DNA of 64,000 bases, taken from contig OV884015.1 in the NCBI GenBank assembly GCA_930367205.1, positions 75,717,341 to 75,781,340 of the forward strand. Reading direction: 5' to 3'. The stretch comes from Acanthosoma haemorrhoidale (lineage: Eukaryota > Arthropoda > Insecta > Hemiptera > Acanthosomatidae). A program made the position numbers and the translations under genes. Positions 45,137-56,518 of the stretch are shown here, piece after piece. Position 1 is the first letter of the stretch. Each line of letters opens with the position of its first letter. The notes under the pieces were generated by a model, which did not search any database, was not told the DNA's origin, and was given only the letters and a program-made list of their open reading frames with translations.

Positions 45137-46077
45137 GTAAATGTTGTGTTTATCAAAAAAGCATTTTAGACTTTCCAAACAGTCATCGTTTTTTGACAAT
45201 TCAGGCATCCACAGGGGTACTAATGATATTATCATCATGTTCATTATTCCTTCCATTCATTATTGCATGCTGAATTGGAAATTTTTCATGGTTTATTTCT
45301 TTTGTCAACCTCTTAGGAAAACAATAACGCTGGTGCTATTGGAAGCGTAGAATAGGACTTGAGAATGCCTGAATATGCAAAATGACTGTTAATGTAACAT
45401 CATAAATAAAAGATATAAGCTGTTTTAAAAAATTAAATTTTTATACAGTGTAAGTATTGAAATTTATGACCTTCCAATCAGATGGAAAGTATTTTTAAAT
45501 CAGTGGCAACTGCTGTTATGAATATAACCACTTATGGTATGGATTATAGATGGCTCATAAGCGGGACTACACGATGAAACGGTAAAAAGTTCTAATGTGC
45601 CCGAATCCAATATTATGAAAATCCACGTACAGAAAATGAAAAAATCTTGGTTTTGAAAAATAGATAAAAAAAAAAATATGGGAAATAGAACAAGCCGCCA
45701 GCTGTAGTTGGGGCGTTTTCAAGGTCGAGGACGGGTACAAACTCGGTCATCCAAAAACCAAAACCAGGAAACTACTTAATAGTATCCATGTCACAGAAAC
45801 AAAAAAGGCTTTCCGCTCGTACAATGAGACTGACAGAAGAACTGTGGTCTTAATGATGCCCGCAGAGCCTACTACAGTGGCAACGAAATATAAGAAAAAC
45901 ACAGCACCAAGAGGGGACTCGAGAAGGCGGAGGATGGCTATATTAATCATTTATGGCATAATGGTTAAATTTGCAAGAAAAGGCTCAAAATATTTTATTT
46001 TCTGGTTAAACTACAATAATGGCAATTTTATATTCATATACTTACGCTATTCATAAGCAGCTTATGCAAATTTCATT
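45137..46077. other. No gene recognised
   Basis: Overlapping frames at 45074-45350 and 45747-46056 have no recognised domain. Confidence 0.45.
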
Positions 46078-46290
46078 TTTTTTTTTTTTTTTTCCCCCTA
46101 GCATCCTAAGGTCTTAGGAGGGATCATTGCGCCATCAAAGCGTTTACGGCGCGAGGTTTTTAACCTGGTCCCGACTCGAATCTTGATGAGAAAATGACGG
46201 TGAAAGGGCCAAGATTAATGGAGGCCGGATACATCCTTCATCATCGGCCCATCATCATTACGTCTAATGAATAATTCCGCTCCTTGCAAT
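46078..46290 (-). mobile_element. LINE 3' end with poly(A) (minus strand)
   Basis: A T-run at 46078-46093 followed by CCCCCTAGCATCCTAAGG. Read on the minus strand, the final ORF piece is SRRKRFDGAMIPPKTLGC, followed by a stop and then the A-tail. A short coding end running almost directly into poly(A) is typical of some LINE families. Only about 200 bp survive. Family not identified. Confidence 0.45.
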
Positions 46291-47649
46291 ATTCCGATAC
46301 ATAATGCTTTGAACCTTATACGCCGGGATGGAGGTTGTAAAGTATGTTTTAAATATAAAGGAGGGGATAAGGCTTTTCTGTGTCATTGATACGACCCTTT
46401 TTACCGAGCCCTGATCTCACAAGGAAAAATTAATATGCCTTTTTTGTGGCGCTAGGCATATTTAATACCTGTATCCCTTTTCGGCTGCAGAGATTTGGCG
46501 CATTAATTTCACAAGGTGTTTAAAAACATCTACGCTCTTTTATGGACTGTAACAGGGTAGTTAGAGTTTGCTTAAAGAACCTTGGCGTTCATGACACTTT
46601 CGTATTATAAATTGCTTTAATAAGGATGAATCAGCATAAATATTATTTATTGTTATGTGTTCTTATGGCTAATAGTATATTATGCTTCACGTGTAACCAT
46701 CATCATTAGAAAAAACCCATCAATTCCGCGTTTTGGGGGCAGTCCGGACTTGATGAAAAATCCACATTTATTGTAGAGCATTGTCTTCTAAGAACCATAA
46801 TGAACATTTAAAATTATCGATCTTACTGACTAACGAACTAGTTGTACATTACATAGATTGGAATTTTCATTTTCTCTACCTCGGAATATCACATGAAAAT
46901 AGAGGAAAAAGAAATATAGATTGGAGGAATAAATGAAATAATCATTCAAGACAAATATTCGATTCTTTCGTCCTCTTATTGAGAAAGATAGACAGTCGAC
47001 ACAATTATTTACAAGTCCAAGATTTATTAAAAAAAGGGTTGAATAATGACATAAAGGTTTTTAAAGGCGCTGTTTACTCGAATGCCAGAAACACAATTTA
47101 TTCAATGCCACTTTAAACTCAAGAATTGTCACCAATGATCACTGTAGTTGACGCGAAGGTAAAAAAACAAAAACTTATTGCCCTCTTTGACAGGAGAGAA
47201 GGTATTGTAAGAGTCTTTGAATGACGGGATAAAAAGTAGAGTGTCAGATATTGATGAGAGCGGATTTAGAAATAGATTTGCAGTGCGGAATAAAGACGAG
47301 CGATCAAAAGATGCTGTTCTATAGAAAATAGTTGGGTCGGATGGTCGGCATTTGGTGCTATTGGTTTTATGAAAAGAATCCTTCATTTTTAAGTATGTCT
47401 TCTAAAATAACATTCTTGTCTTGTCAGAATAACATTATGGAACACATAAATATCTTTGGGTGACTAAAAATTATGAAATGTATTATTCTGCTGTGGTTCA
47501 CTCATAAATAATATAATACAATTATTGGGTACATATGAGGTGGCTTGAATTAAGCAACACGATACTATTGAACAAATAATAAACCTAGAGGAATATAAAT
47601 GAACGGCATTGGAAAAATAAGCGTGATAGGTAGCAAGGGTAGATAGGGA
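46291..47649. other. No gene recognised
   Basis: AT-rich; the minus-strand frame 47129-47386 (85 codons) has no recognised motif. Confidence 0.5.
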
Positions 47650-47692
47650 ATAAATAAAATTAATGATCCCTAAAAATTAAATATAATGATGA

Positions 47693-48025
47693 TTAGATTG
47701 GATAAAGGGAGATAAGGAACTGGTGTAATCTGGATTGGATTGGGAGAGATGAGTAACGACGAACATTGGTAGGAATAGGATTCCAAAGGTTTGTGGCAAG
47801 GATAAGAAAATAACGGTCAAGCGAGCAGATTTGTGAGATTATAACATTACGATGTTTATAACAAATTTGAGTTTCAGTAGTTGCGATAGTACCGTGGGGA
47901 GAAGGGGACCCAATGAAGTAGTGGCGACAAACAGAAGGGTACAAACAGCCCAACTCGGGGTAGAACTGCAAAATGCGACAATATCTGGTGATCCAAAGTA
48001 TAAGTCTTAGGGAGCTACTAATCAT
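47693..48025 (-). pseudogene. LINE ORF2 C-terminal end (third family)
   Basis: A 110-codon minus-strand frame ending RYFLILATNLWNPIPTNVRRYSSLPIQSRLHQFLISLYPI. The pattern 'R.FF....LWN.LP..V....SL..F.S.L..FL' is the standard C-terminal end of many LINE reverse transcriptases (RTE/CR1/Jockey-related). Upstream RT motifs were not found, so the insertion is 5' truncated or decayed. It differs from LINE-A and LINE-B. Confidence 0.55.
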
Positions 48026-48220
48026 GCGCTATTACCGAGACTCGAAATTCTCAATGAGGCCACTCTTCGCCACTCAAGCATAATGGGGGAATAATGGGAA
48101 CGGTTGAGCATAATGGAGGGATTTGGGGTGGATTCTAGCTCATCACCTGATGTAGAAGCGTGATAGAAATAAAAAAGACATTGACGAATTTTGTAATGTG
48201 AAATTTGTTTAAAACAGTGG

Positions 48221-48780
48221 TCAAAAAATTATGTCACCTTGATTAGCGCATCTGTGCCTCCTGATGTTTAATTGAATAACAAAAAGGTCGATAAAATCCG
48301 TCAATCGTGAGGTTTTTACAGGCGTGACTAGACCCTTAATTGTGTATGATGCATCACAATTTTTATAGTAAATGGTTCCCTCTGTTAATATGACGCCTGA
48401 ATTGCGCCTTAGATATGAAATATGAGATAAAAACTTATAGAGAATGCACCAGAAGGGCCTGGACAGATTGATATTGCGGACGAACGGAGAATATCTAGAA
48501 CAGTGACTAGAACACTGAGGGCATTGTGAGTAGTGTGAGCAGGTGGCTGCTACGTGAGGTGTGACTAGCTGCCTAGCTCTCGAGAGCCCCCTCTCTAAGT
48601 GTTCAATTTGTTGAAGAAGGCCGCAGCCACTTCTCCTCCTCACCCTGTATCTACGTCATCACGGCTCTGGCTACACTCTTCTAATGTAAATTTTCCTCGG
48701 TTCTTTTGTATCATCACACAGGCGCGGCCGTTGTATGTTTCAGCTAGCATTGTCCCGGATTCACATGAGGGACTTTAGGA
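48221..48780 (-). other. GC-richer block with unrecognised 140-codon ORF
   Basis: The minus-strand frame 48221-48643 starts MRRRSGCGLLQQIEHLERGLSRARQLV, contains several Cys/His residues without a spaced zinc motif, and ends without a recognisable domain. The block 48440-48780 has higher G+C content than its neighbours. Possibly the 5' region of a retroelement. Function unknown; coding status doubtful. Confidence 0.25.
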
Positions 48781-49507
48781 GGTTGTTTTTGTAGTGAAAG
48801 TTTCTTTTCAGAAAGTGGATTGCCAAGTAACATTAACATTATTTTTATTATTATTTTCCCTCCTTTATTTAATTTTTTCTTCGACTTATTTACTTCCTTT
48901 TTTATTTATTATTATTAACTGTTTAACGTCCATTTATTTTATATATTTCTTAGCCCGACGTGACACTTGGCACGAGCCGGTCTATCTGTCTGTGTGTTGA
49001 ATGAAATGATTCAATCGATCTGTAATTTTGAAGGTATGAGCCTTAACTCCTCGCATTGGATTAGGTTTTAGTTTTAATAAAACAAAGGTAAAAAATCAGG
49101 TACATTTTGATAACTTTACAGATTGCTTACAGAGCCCCAGCTTTGAAGTTCCTTTAGATTTGGAGATCTTATAGTTTAATTGCTGGTTGTGGATTTTTTG
49201 TCTTCAGACAAGTTATTTATTCATTATTAATAAGAGCTTTCAGCCTATACTCCCATTTCTCAATGTTTAAAAAAAACAATTTTCTTACAGTAATATATAT
49301 ATTACTGTTAGATAATTTTTTTTTTTATAGCACTCGAGAATGGCACTAAAGGCTTCTTGAATTTCCCATTTCAATATTCAAATGGAAAAAAAATATAAAA
49401 AATTGTATATATAGCTACTTTAGGATTTGTAAATATATTATTAGAGGTGTTTCTTTTCTCTTTACTTTAGTTTTGTTGTGTTTTCTTCTTTCTTTTTTAT
49501 ATATTAT
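48781..49507. other. AT-rich stretch, no gene recognised
   Basis: No assignable feature. Confidence 0.5.
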
Positions 49508-49679
49508 TATCATGTTTTTTTTTTTTGAGAATAAATGGAACAAAACAGAATAACCGAAGGTGCGCTGACCGGTGCAACAATCCCATTGAATTCGCGCACT
49601 ACAGGCTACGTAACCCCACGTACGCAAGCCCGTTTGAGGCTCACCCACAGGTAGTGGTGTAAAAAAAAAAAAAAAAAAG
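49508..49679. repeat. Small block between a T-run and an A-run (SINE-like?)
   Basis: About 130 bp of balanced composition lies between a T-run (about 49513-49526) and an A-run (about 49661-49678). The size and the A-tail suit a SINE in + orientation, but no tRNA-type A and B boxes are evident and there is no second copy here. Confidence 0.25.
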
Positions 49680-51756
49680 GTTTTTTAGGTTAAGGAAACA
49701 TTTGAAATGGTAAAGAAATACATTTCTTTAAATAAAATGTTGAGAGCCAACCATAAAAAATGGGTATTTAATACTTTTCCGATTTCCACTAAATACTTTC
49801 AAACCATCCTTCAACACCTTTAAAAAAAAAAGTTTTCACTCATGATAATGTGTGTATAAAAAAAAATGGAAGAAAGGTGTCTCGAGGAATAGGCCAATAG
49901 TTTTTTTAATTTGTATTATGTATTATTCAAAATATATACTTAAGAGTAGATAAATTATGTACTGCTCACGAGCCGAATTCACTGTGGAAGTGATTGAATA
50001 TTTTCAATTTATTACAGGACTGAGAGAAAAGAATACAAACAAAGGTTTATAACAATGGAAAAATTAATACGGTTTAGCGATATACAAAGGTTTGTGGAAC
50101 AAGAGGTTGTGAAGTATCAGTGAAAACGTCAAACCTTCCAATTAATTCACAAATATAGCATTTTTATAACCTATAAAAGCATGCAGCCTTACTACCACTA
50201 TATTATTTTTTTAAAGGTATCATTATTATTTATAACTATTATTCTTTGTTTTCTATACTTATACTAATTTGGTTTTTCTCAGTATTTACTGTTTGTTTAT
50301 TTCATTTCTTACAGGTTGCAACCTGCAACATGGTAAAAGAGTATTCACTGACATTTATTTTTTTATTATTTTTTAAATTTAACAGTCTAATATGATATGA
50401 TTTGTATTCACAAATGCTGGATGATATTTTCTAATTCCAGGTATACCCATTATTTATTTCCCCCCCCCACAAATTATGTAATGTATCGTTTATTTTTTGT
50501 TAGTCAGGGTTGAATTTTTTTTGTACCTTGTTGTTATTCATAGAGGACATTTTTACCTATCTATCTTATGCTATGTTTCTTTAAAAGTATAATATACACT
50601 TTTGAAAGTTATGCAGTGGCGTGGAAAACAAGCCTATCATTGCTCGTATAGTTTAAATTTGCTATTTAAAAGGCCCACCACCCTTAAATAGGCATCAGCT
50701 ACGTTTGAAACAAGCCCCTTGTACAACGCATTGAGATTGCCTCCTAGACAGATATGACGGGCTCTTGGTGAAATATTGCACAATGTGACGGCAATAGGGG
50801 CTCTCTTCGCAGCGAGAGAGCACATAGAGCTCCGTTATCAGCCCATTATGGAATCAACGAAGTTAAGGATCTATAGCTTAGCCAAAAGTTCGGTCAAAGA
50901 TGTGTAGTTCTTAGTTTTTGATAATACGATTTATTGTAGTATAATTTTAAGAAATGAAACATCTCATCTCTTCACAAATTTTAATGTTCTCGCAAAGGGC
51001 TTCCTGTCAAAAAACTCTCAAAGACTCTTTTCAAGCGTTTTGAAGTTCAAAATTAATTAAAAATAGGAATTGGTAAAAAAAATATATATGTAAAAATTAA
51101 AGAAAATTTGTCATTTGCTCGACTTAAGTGATCCCCAGAGACGTTTTTTCATTTTTCATTTAAATTGAGTATTAAAGCACTGAGAGTCACTTTTTGACAG
51201 TTGAAATAGGTCTTATTTATTACATTTTTATCTTCACAACCTAAAAAAGGCACTAACACATATTATTGTGTTATAAGTTATGAATCAAGATGGCTTTAAC
51301 TTAACAATATTTTCACAGCCAATATTAATGACCCTTGAAAGAGTGACATTATATAATAGAGTATATTTGATTGTCAGTGTTCAAATAGCTTTTAGAACAA
51401 AAACAATTTCAAAAACAAATGTTTCAATTACAAGGTAACTTGGAATTTTTGACTAAAAATATATTTTTTTTATTTCTTTGAATGGACCAATCCAAAAAAG
51501 TTGAGTTATCAACGGATAAAAGGATAAATTTATGTCACTTAAAAACCCGACGATTGACTGAGATTAGTGGAAAATGTTTTTCAGATATTTATTTTTCGGA
51601 ATATCCTAATATTTTTTGTATCATTGCATACAAAATATGCTTGAAGAGGGAGAAAAAAGATAGCAAAATAGACTTTTAACATTAAAGGTTTGCTTTTATT
51701 CTTTCCTTAAACTTTACCGTTTCCTTAAACACATAATAAACGGAACATCCAAGTAC
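49680..51756. other. AT-rich stretch, no gene recognised
   Basis: The minus-strand frame 50637-50825 (62 codons, MCSLAAKRAPIAVTLCN...) sits in a slightly GC-richer patch, but no domain is recognised. Confidence 0.5.
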
Positions 51757-51768
51757 ATACAGAGGGAT
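51757..51768. repeat. Direct repeat ATACAGAGGGAT (left) of composite insertion
   Basis: It recurs exactly at 52173-52184 and behaves like a 12-bp target duplication around the LINE-B pieces. Confidence 0.8.
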
Positions 51769-52014
51769 TTTTTTTTCTTAGCTCTCTAATTATAAGATTA
51801 AGGATGAGGGAAAAATAAAGGGATATTTGGGTTGAGCGGATCCTTGTACTAGAAGTACCTGCTTGAAGGGGATGTGAGGGAATTAAGGAGTGTGGGAATC
51901 CTCGGTAGAGGTTGATTGTTGCGGTACAGTGGTGAGAGTCCACTGATGGCTGGGCCTAGAGTCCCTCTAGGCATGTAGTGCAGTCTTATTTAGTCGGACA
52001 GCAGTGGGTGATAC

Positions 52015-52048
<34 letters not shown>

Positions 52049-52146
52049 TTTTCCTAAGCTCTCAAACTTATAAAAATAGGAATGTGGGAAAAATAAGGAA
52101 AATTATTTTTGGCTGGAAAGTGCCTTTCACTAAGGGGAGACCCCTA
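51769..52146 (-). mobile_element. Two consecutive LINE-B 3'-end fragments
   Basis: Fragment 1 (51769-52019) and fragment 2 (52020-52146) both start with a T-run followed by CTTAGCTCTC or CTAAGCTCTC, the complement of the LINE-B 3' terminus also seen at 1317. They differ from each other, so they are two subfamily copies in the same orientation, not a duplication. Fragment 2 closely matches 1317-1400; fragment 1 is more divergent. Neither contains coding sequence. Together with the fold-back at 52147-52189 they lie between 12-bp direct repeats. Confidence 0.8.
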
Positions 52147-52189
52147 TATCTATCCCTCTGTATTATAAGATAATACAGAGGGATAGATA
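52147..52189. repeat. Perfect 20-bp inverted repeat with 3-bp loop
   Basis: TATCTATCCCTCTGTATTAT at 52147-52166 is the exact reverse complement of 52170-52189, separated by AAG. The right arm contains the target-site sequence of the LINE-B composite, so the left arm is an inverted copy of target DNA at the insertion's far end. Confidence 0.95.
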
Positions 52190-52371
52190 ACGATTAATAC
52201 GTAACTGTTTATGGAGAAACCTATATCTCGGGAATAGGCAGCAGCTCTCTATCCCACTACCTTTTCAAAAATTGTGATTTTTCAAATTTGTTAAGTATAA
52301 AAATAAGCCACCAAGATAAAAGGATTTGTCATATCAAGCTTTCAGCTAGTTCATTGACCGCATCGCGCTTA

Positions 52372-52553
52372 CGGACCTCACACGATCAATGTTAATGTTA
52401 CCATCGTTTACTACACTTTCATTCCTTTTCAACCTAATGATGAAAAGTAATGTCATTCCAAATGATCATGTAAGGTTTAAAAGTAATGATGAAAGACTTT
52501 TGAAGGTAATGACATTACATATAATGGCATTAACACTGATCGTGTTAGGTCCG
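52372..52553. mobile_element. MITE with 26-bp terminal inverted repeats
   Basis: The left arm CGGACCTCACACGATCAATG (52372-52397 in full) and the right arm (52528-52553) match with two differences. The 130-bp interior has partial mirror symmetry (ATGATGAAAAGTAATG and AGTAATGATGAAAG). It explains the 63-codon frame at 52389-52580, which is not a gene. Target duplication and superfamily not clear. Confidence 0.75.
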
Positions 52554-54062
52554 CTAGAGGAAGAGGAGCAATGTTTCTAGATCAGTATCCACCAGCATGA
52601 AATATACATATTGATTACAAATGGAAGGACCATATCGTGGGTTAAACATCAAAATAAGTAATAACTGTACCACATATTACAGAATTAAAATCCTGTTAAA
52701 CACCACCATCATAACGTTAATATAGAATGTCACGCAAGGGCCGGGTGGTAAGTGTAGGGAATATTAAAGACACGAGAAGGACCACATATCACATACGTGT
52801 CCAGATACGTGTGCAATCGGAGCTAAATGTCTGGTTCTTATTTCCATAGCGATACCATTAGTGGCTTAGCAGTTTAATAACAGGTAAGGAGTAAACTGCT
52901 TCCTTCAGCTTTATCACTTTTATATTTATATTTTTATACCGGTCAATATTTGAGAAACTGAAACAAAGATGGATGGATGTACATGGGGTACAGTTGAGTC
53001 AGGACACCACAGGCTAAGTCTTGTGTAACACAAGTGCGTTTGACATTACCAGAACTTACAAATAACTTTGATTAAAAAAATTCGTCAAGGAAATAGACAC
53101 CAAATTCCACAAAAGCTTGCACATAGGAGGTAACTACAACATATAGTCACTTTCATCCAACATTCTTTTCAAAAACCCACAACCACGTGTCAGACAAAAC
53201 TGGTAGCGATACCTAGCTGCATTACGGAAAGACCCCTCTTATCCAATAGTACATTTATTTTAAAAATTACAGTAATGTCATTACTCATGATAGTAAACAA
53301 ATTGAGGAGAATTACAAAACGTAATTTGATGATTTTTCCCCTGATGTTTTCAGCTATGTAATTACTGTTCTAGCCCTGTAGAATCCCACTGCGTTTTACA
53401 TTGAAGTCATTTCTACATTTGATATTTTATGCAAAATATACAAAATCAATAATAATCAAGCGTTATTAATTATTTGGTCCTAAAAAAAGATATATTTATC
53501 TATAATTTTGAGTAGGATATTGAAACCTTCAAATGCCTCAGCGTCTTGTTTGACCATATTTGAGGCATGATATTTCCATTCCGTGTTGCAATTATATACT
53601 AAAAATAAAAGGAAGCACATAAAAATAATAAAGGGTCATTAATATAAGACTTAGTAATTATTATAACATTGTGTATGCTGTAACTTACTACTTATTGTAA
53701 CGGGCTATAATTACTACAAACCTCAACGAAATTTTGCCCAAACCTAGTTTAAAATAGAGGGATGGGACATACCATGAAAGTATTACATGATAGTAAAAAT
53801 GATAGTAAATGAGATAGTAAAAACAAATGCACAATGAAGAGTCAATTATATAATAAATTATTAACTAATTGTCTTCATCTTTTTTTTTTTAGGAAATTTA
53901 ATAGAGAAGATCGATTTATATTTTTTCGGTTTCATCGTATGTCCCAAAAATAATTATATTTTAAGTTTTTTGTTTTGTAAATGTATATTTTTATGGTTGA
54001 TATTTTGACTAGTATTATTTTTTTTGTCAAAACAAAATATTAAGTCATTAGTAAATTCCTTA
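52554..54062. other. AT-rich stretch, no gene recognised
   Basis: No assignable feature. Confidence 0.5.
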
Positions 54063-54078
54063 GTTATAGAAAAGAATG
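54063..54078. repeat. Target duplication (left) of LINE-A copy D
   Basis: GTTATAGAAAAGAATG at 54063-54078 recurs at 54352-54368 with one extra T (GTTATAGAAAATGAATG). Confidence 0.8.
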
Positions 54079-54351
54079 GGGCTCTCGCGGTCTTCGTCAG
54101 CCTCCACTGGCTCGTATTGGCTGACGTGACTGACGGAGGAGCGTGGGCGACTTTCCAAGACTCAGCTTCCTCTTTCGCATGTGAAGGAGGTCTCATCCAT
54201 GTGGATTTGGGAGTTCTCTGGGTTGTTTGTAAATACTGTATGAATGAGCTAGTGAATGCAAATTGTAAATATGGTATAAATGAGAACATTTACCATAATT
54301 ACTTATTGCTTAATAAGGCAGATTATAATTCTAGCACAATAATAAAGTTTG
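54079..54351 (+). mobile_element. LINE-A copy 'D', 3'-end fragment with target duplication
   Basis: A plus-strand insertion of about the last 280 bp of LINE-A (3' untranslated region only), ending CACAATAATAAAGTTTG with no poly(A). The flanking repeat of 16-17 bp has diverged by one indel, so it is older than the full-length copy, whose 15-bp duplication is perfect. The overlapping frames on both strands are not genes. Confidence 0.92.
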
Positions 54352-54368
54352 GTTATAGAAAATGAATG

Positions 54369-55313
54369 TTTTCCTATCATGTGGAGTAATACCAAATTAA
54401 AGGACTCTTGAAACAAAAGTCTTAATTATTAATACGCTAGTTTTGTTGAGACTTTAACGGGATGAAACTGCAAGCACCATTAAAACTGTTATTAAAATCG
54501 TTCTCACAGCGGTAATGAAAAATTGTAGACAAGTGTGGAAAATTTTCAGTCCGGTGAACATAAACAAAAAAATGTATGCCCCGGAATAAAAAAGATAACT
54601 TATTTAGAGATTAAACTTTTTTGGAAATCTCTGAGTTGATTAAAATTCTCACATTTTCAAACAAGAAGTTTCCACAATTGTTGCTTGCTGAACCCTGTAT
54701 CTTCTTCGACAGTTCTAGCCTCCAAATAAATTAACAAATTAAAATAAATCCGAATAAACGGAGGACGCCCGGGATAAAAACCATTACAGGAAAGGACGGA
54801 GGGAAAATCCCACAGCTCTACAATCCATTTATTGGTATAATTGATGGGTCTTCTCTTTCTGCTGTAAATAGAAGTAAACGTAAAATTTCATTAAAAAAAA
54901 GGGTTTTTTTTTCTCTGCGGCTGTAAATATATTTTTTTCAATTTAATAAAAAAAGGGAAAAAGGTATGGATTCCTCCCAATTAGAAGCCTACTCTACCCT
55001 CTTCCCATTCTGCAACCACTCCGACTAAGCTGATCACCTCACCCCCATCCCGACAGACAGGGGCTCCAGTTACCGCACACCCGTCAGAAATTTCATCTCT
55101 CCACTCCACCCCTCCGAAGGGGTTAACAACCACAACTATTTCCTGGCAACCTCAGCTTCGATGGGAAATAACAGCATAGTGGTCTCCTTGCTGAATCAAC
55201 CTTAATAACAATGCAGGCTGTAGATCGTTGGTAATATTTCCAGGTTTTGAAGAAACTGTTTGATCCCTAGATCAGTGATCTCAACTCATTTTTCTTTTTT
55301 AAATGATTTTAGA
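54369..55313. other. No gene recognised
   Basis: The patch 54960-55200 is C-rich with no reading frame or repeat match recognised; the rest is AT-rich. Confidence 0.5.
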
Positions 55314-55315
55314 GG

Positions 55316-55348
<33 letters not shown>

Positions 55349-55354
55349 TATATA
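55314..55354. repeat. (TA)n microsatellite
   Basis: About 40 bp of alternating TA with one ATG interruption, abutting the start of a putative LTR. Confidence 0.95.
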
Positions 55355-55538
55355 AGTTAAAGCCAGAGGCTATCGAATACTTATACGATCATGGAAGGTA
55401 AAGTAAACAACCCATGATCCTATGTATGTCGGATTATCATCAATAATAAAGCATTCTTTTACTGGAGTCAGAGTGTGTCGGTGCATTTCCCTCTTTTGTT
55501 ATTCTTTTTTTATCTATCTTAAACACCGGCGATTAACT
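55355..55538 (+). repeat. Putative solo LTR, plus orientation (184 bp)
   Basis: It begins AGTTAAAGCC and ends GCGATTAACT, so its ends are AGTTAA...TTAACT inverted repeats. An AATAAAG polyadenylation-like signal lies about 104 bp in, followed by a T-rich U5-like end, as in an LTR. It has no primer-binding site after it and no polypurine tract before it, so it is a solo LTR if correctly called. AT repeats on both sides mask any target duplication. Confidence 0.5.
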
Positions 55539-55548
55539 CATATATATA

Positions 55549-55731
55549 AGTTAAGATAGACTGAACTCTGATAATAAAAAGGGGAAGGAGGTTAATGACT
55601 ACACAGCGGTTATACTAAGAATGACTTTATTTATCTCTTGACATCTATATATAGTATTGTTAATCCTCTGAGGGGATTAACTGGGGAGACTTACCTATGT
55701 TATCTCCCCATAGCCGCCTCTCCAGTTAACT
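55549..55731 (-). repeat. 3' LTR of a truncated Ty3/gypsy-like element, minus orientation (183 bp)
   Basis: On the minus strand it begins AGTTAACTGG and ends ATCTTAACT. It is preceded by the polypurine tract AAGAAGGGGGG (complement of 55732-55742) and contains AATAAAG. These features, together with the integrase fragment upstream on the same strand, support a genuine 3' LTR. Its termini resemble those of the neighbouring plus-strand LTR, but internal sequence similarity is low. Confidence 0.7.
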
Positions 55732-55974
55732 CCCCCCTTCTTATATAAATAAGAACTCCAAAACAACAGAAAATTTTGAACTTCATACATAACAAAACAA
55801 AAGAAAATTTCGAACTTCATACAATTACACAAGCTGGGCAGTTCTTACCCCTGGTAACTTGTTACCGTTTAACCAAAATACAAGAACAATATCGGCTTCC
55901 GGCCACAAGGCCTTCAGCCATTTGTAACTTAAAGCTAAGGGTTCAGTCTTTATTATTTACATGGAACTTACGTA

Positions 55975-56510
55975 CTAAGGAAATCCATATTTATCATAAA
56001 TAATTACGCTCTTCCAAGCAACATGGTGTGTCGAGCGGAGCGCCGCCCCCCATCGTCCGTCAAGCCACCGCGGTACTCGTAATTCCTCTATGTGAACGGT
56101 GCGCGACCGGAGAGGGTGGTTCGCGCCTCGTATAGTGTAGAGGTTGTGCTCCCTGATTGCCACCACTACATACGGTCCCTCATACCGCGCGTTCTCCTTC
56201 TTCCGGGCCGTCCTCAGCCTGCAATATACCACAGTTCCCAACGCGATCGAGCCAGCGCTAACTATCCCGGGACTGTTGTTGGCCTTATCCACGCGGGTCT
56301 GTTTTCCCTAATTACCCGCTCGCGGACTTTCTCCCACATCGCCCAGCGTTCCCTGCGAGTCTCCCCTAGCTGTCTCCGTACTTCTAAGTTGTGTGCCGTC
56401 AGAAGGTCCCCTCGATCACGTCGTCTCTGCCCGAACACTAACTCGATCGGTGACATTCCCGTTGCCGCGTGTAAAGTGTGATTATATGCCACTACGGCCC
56501 GTGGCATCGC
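55975..56510 (-). pseudogene. pol: Integrase C-terminal fragment of a Ty3/gypsy element
   Basis: Two overlapping minus-strand frames. 56262-56507 gives MPRAVVAYNHTLHAATGMSP then PIELVFGQR, the 'YN.t.H.aTG.sP.el.fG' segment after the third catalytic residue. 55975-56292 gives GSIALGTVVYCRLRTARKKEN then ARYEGPYVVV, the 'G..V......r..KL...y.GPy.V' C-terminal module that binds DNA. They are offset by a frameshift near 56280. The catalytic core is missing, cut off at about 56515 where LINE-B sequence starts. It is much more GC-rich than the errantivirus-like element at 16-23 kb and belongs to a different lineage. Confidence 0.85.
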
Positions 56511-56518
56511 CGTTGAGG

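Noticed and set aside
52389..52580. 63-codon frame
   Set aside because: Lies almost entirely within a MITE whose inverted repeats explain the sequence.
53954..54365. Frames of about 110 codons on both strands
   Set aside because: Both span the 3' untranslated end of LINE-A copy D and its flanks.
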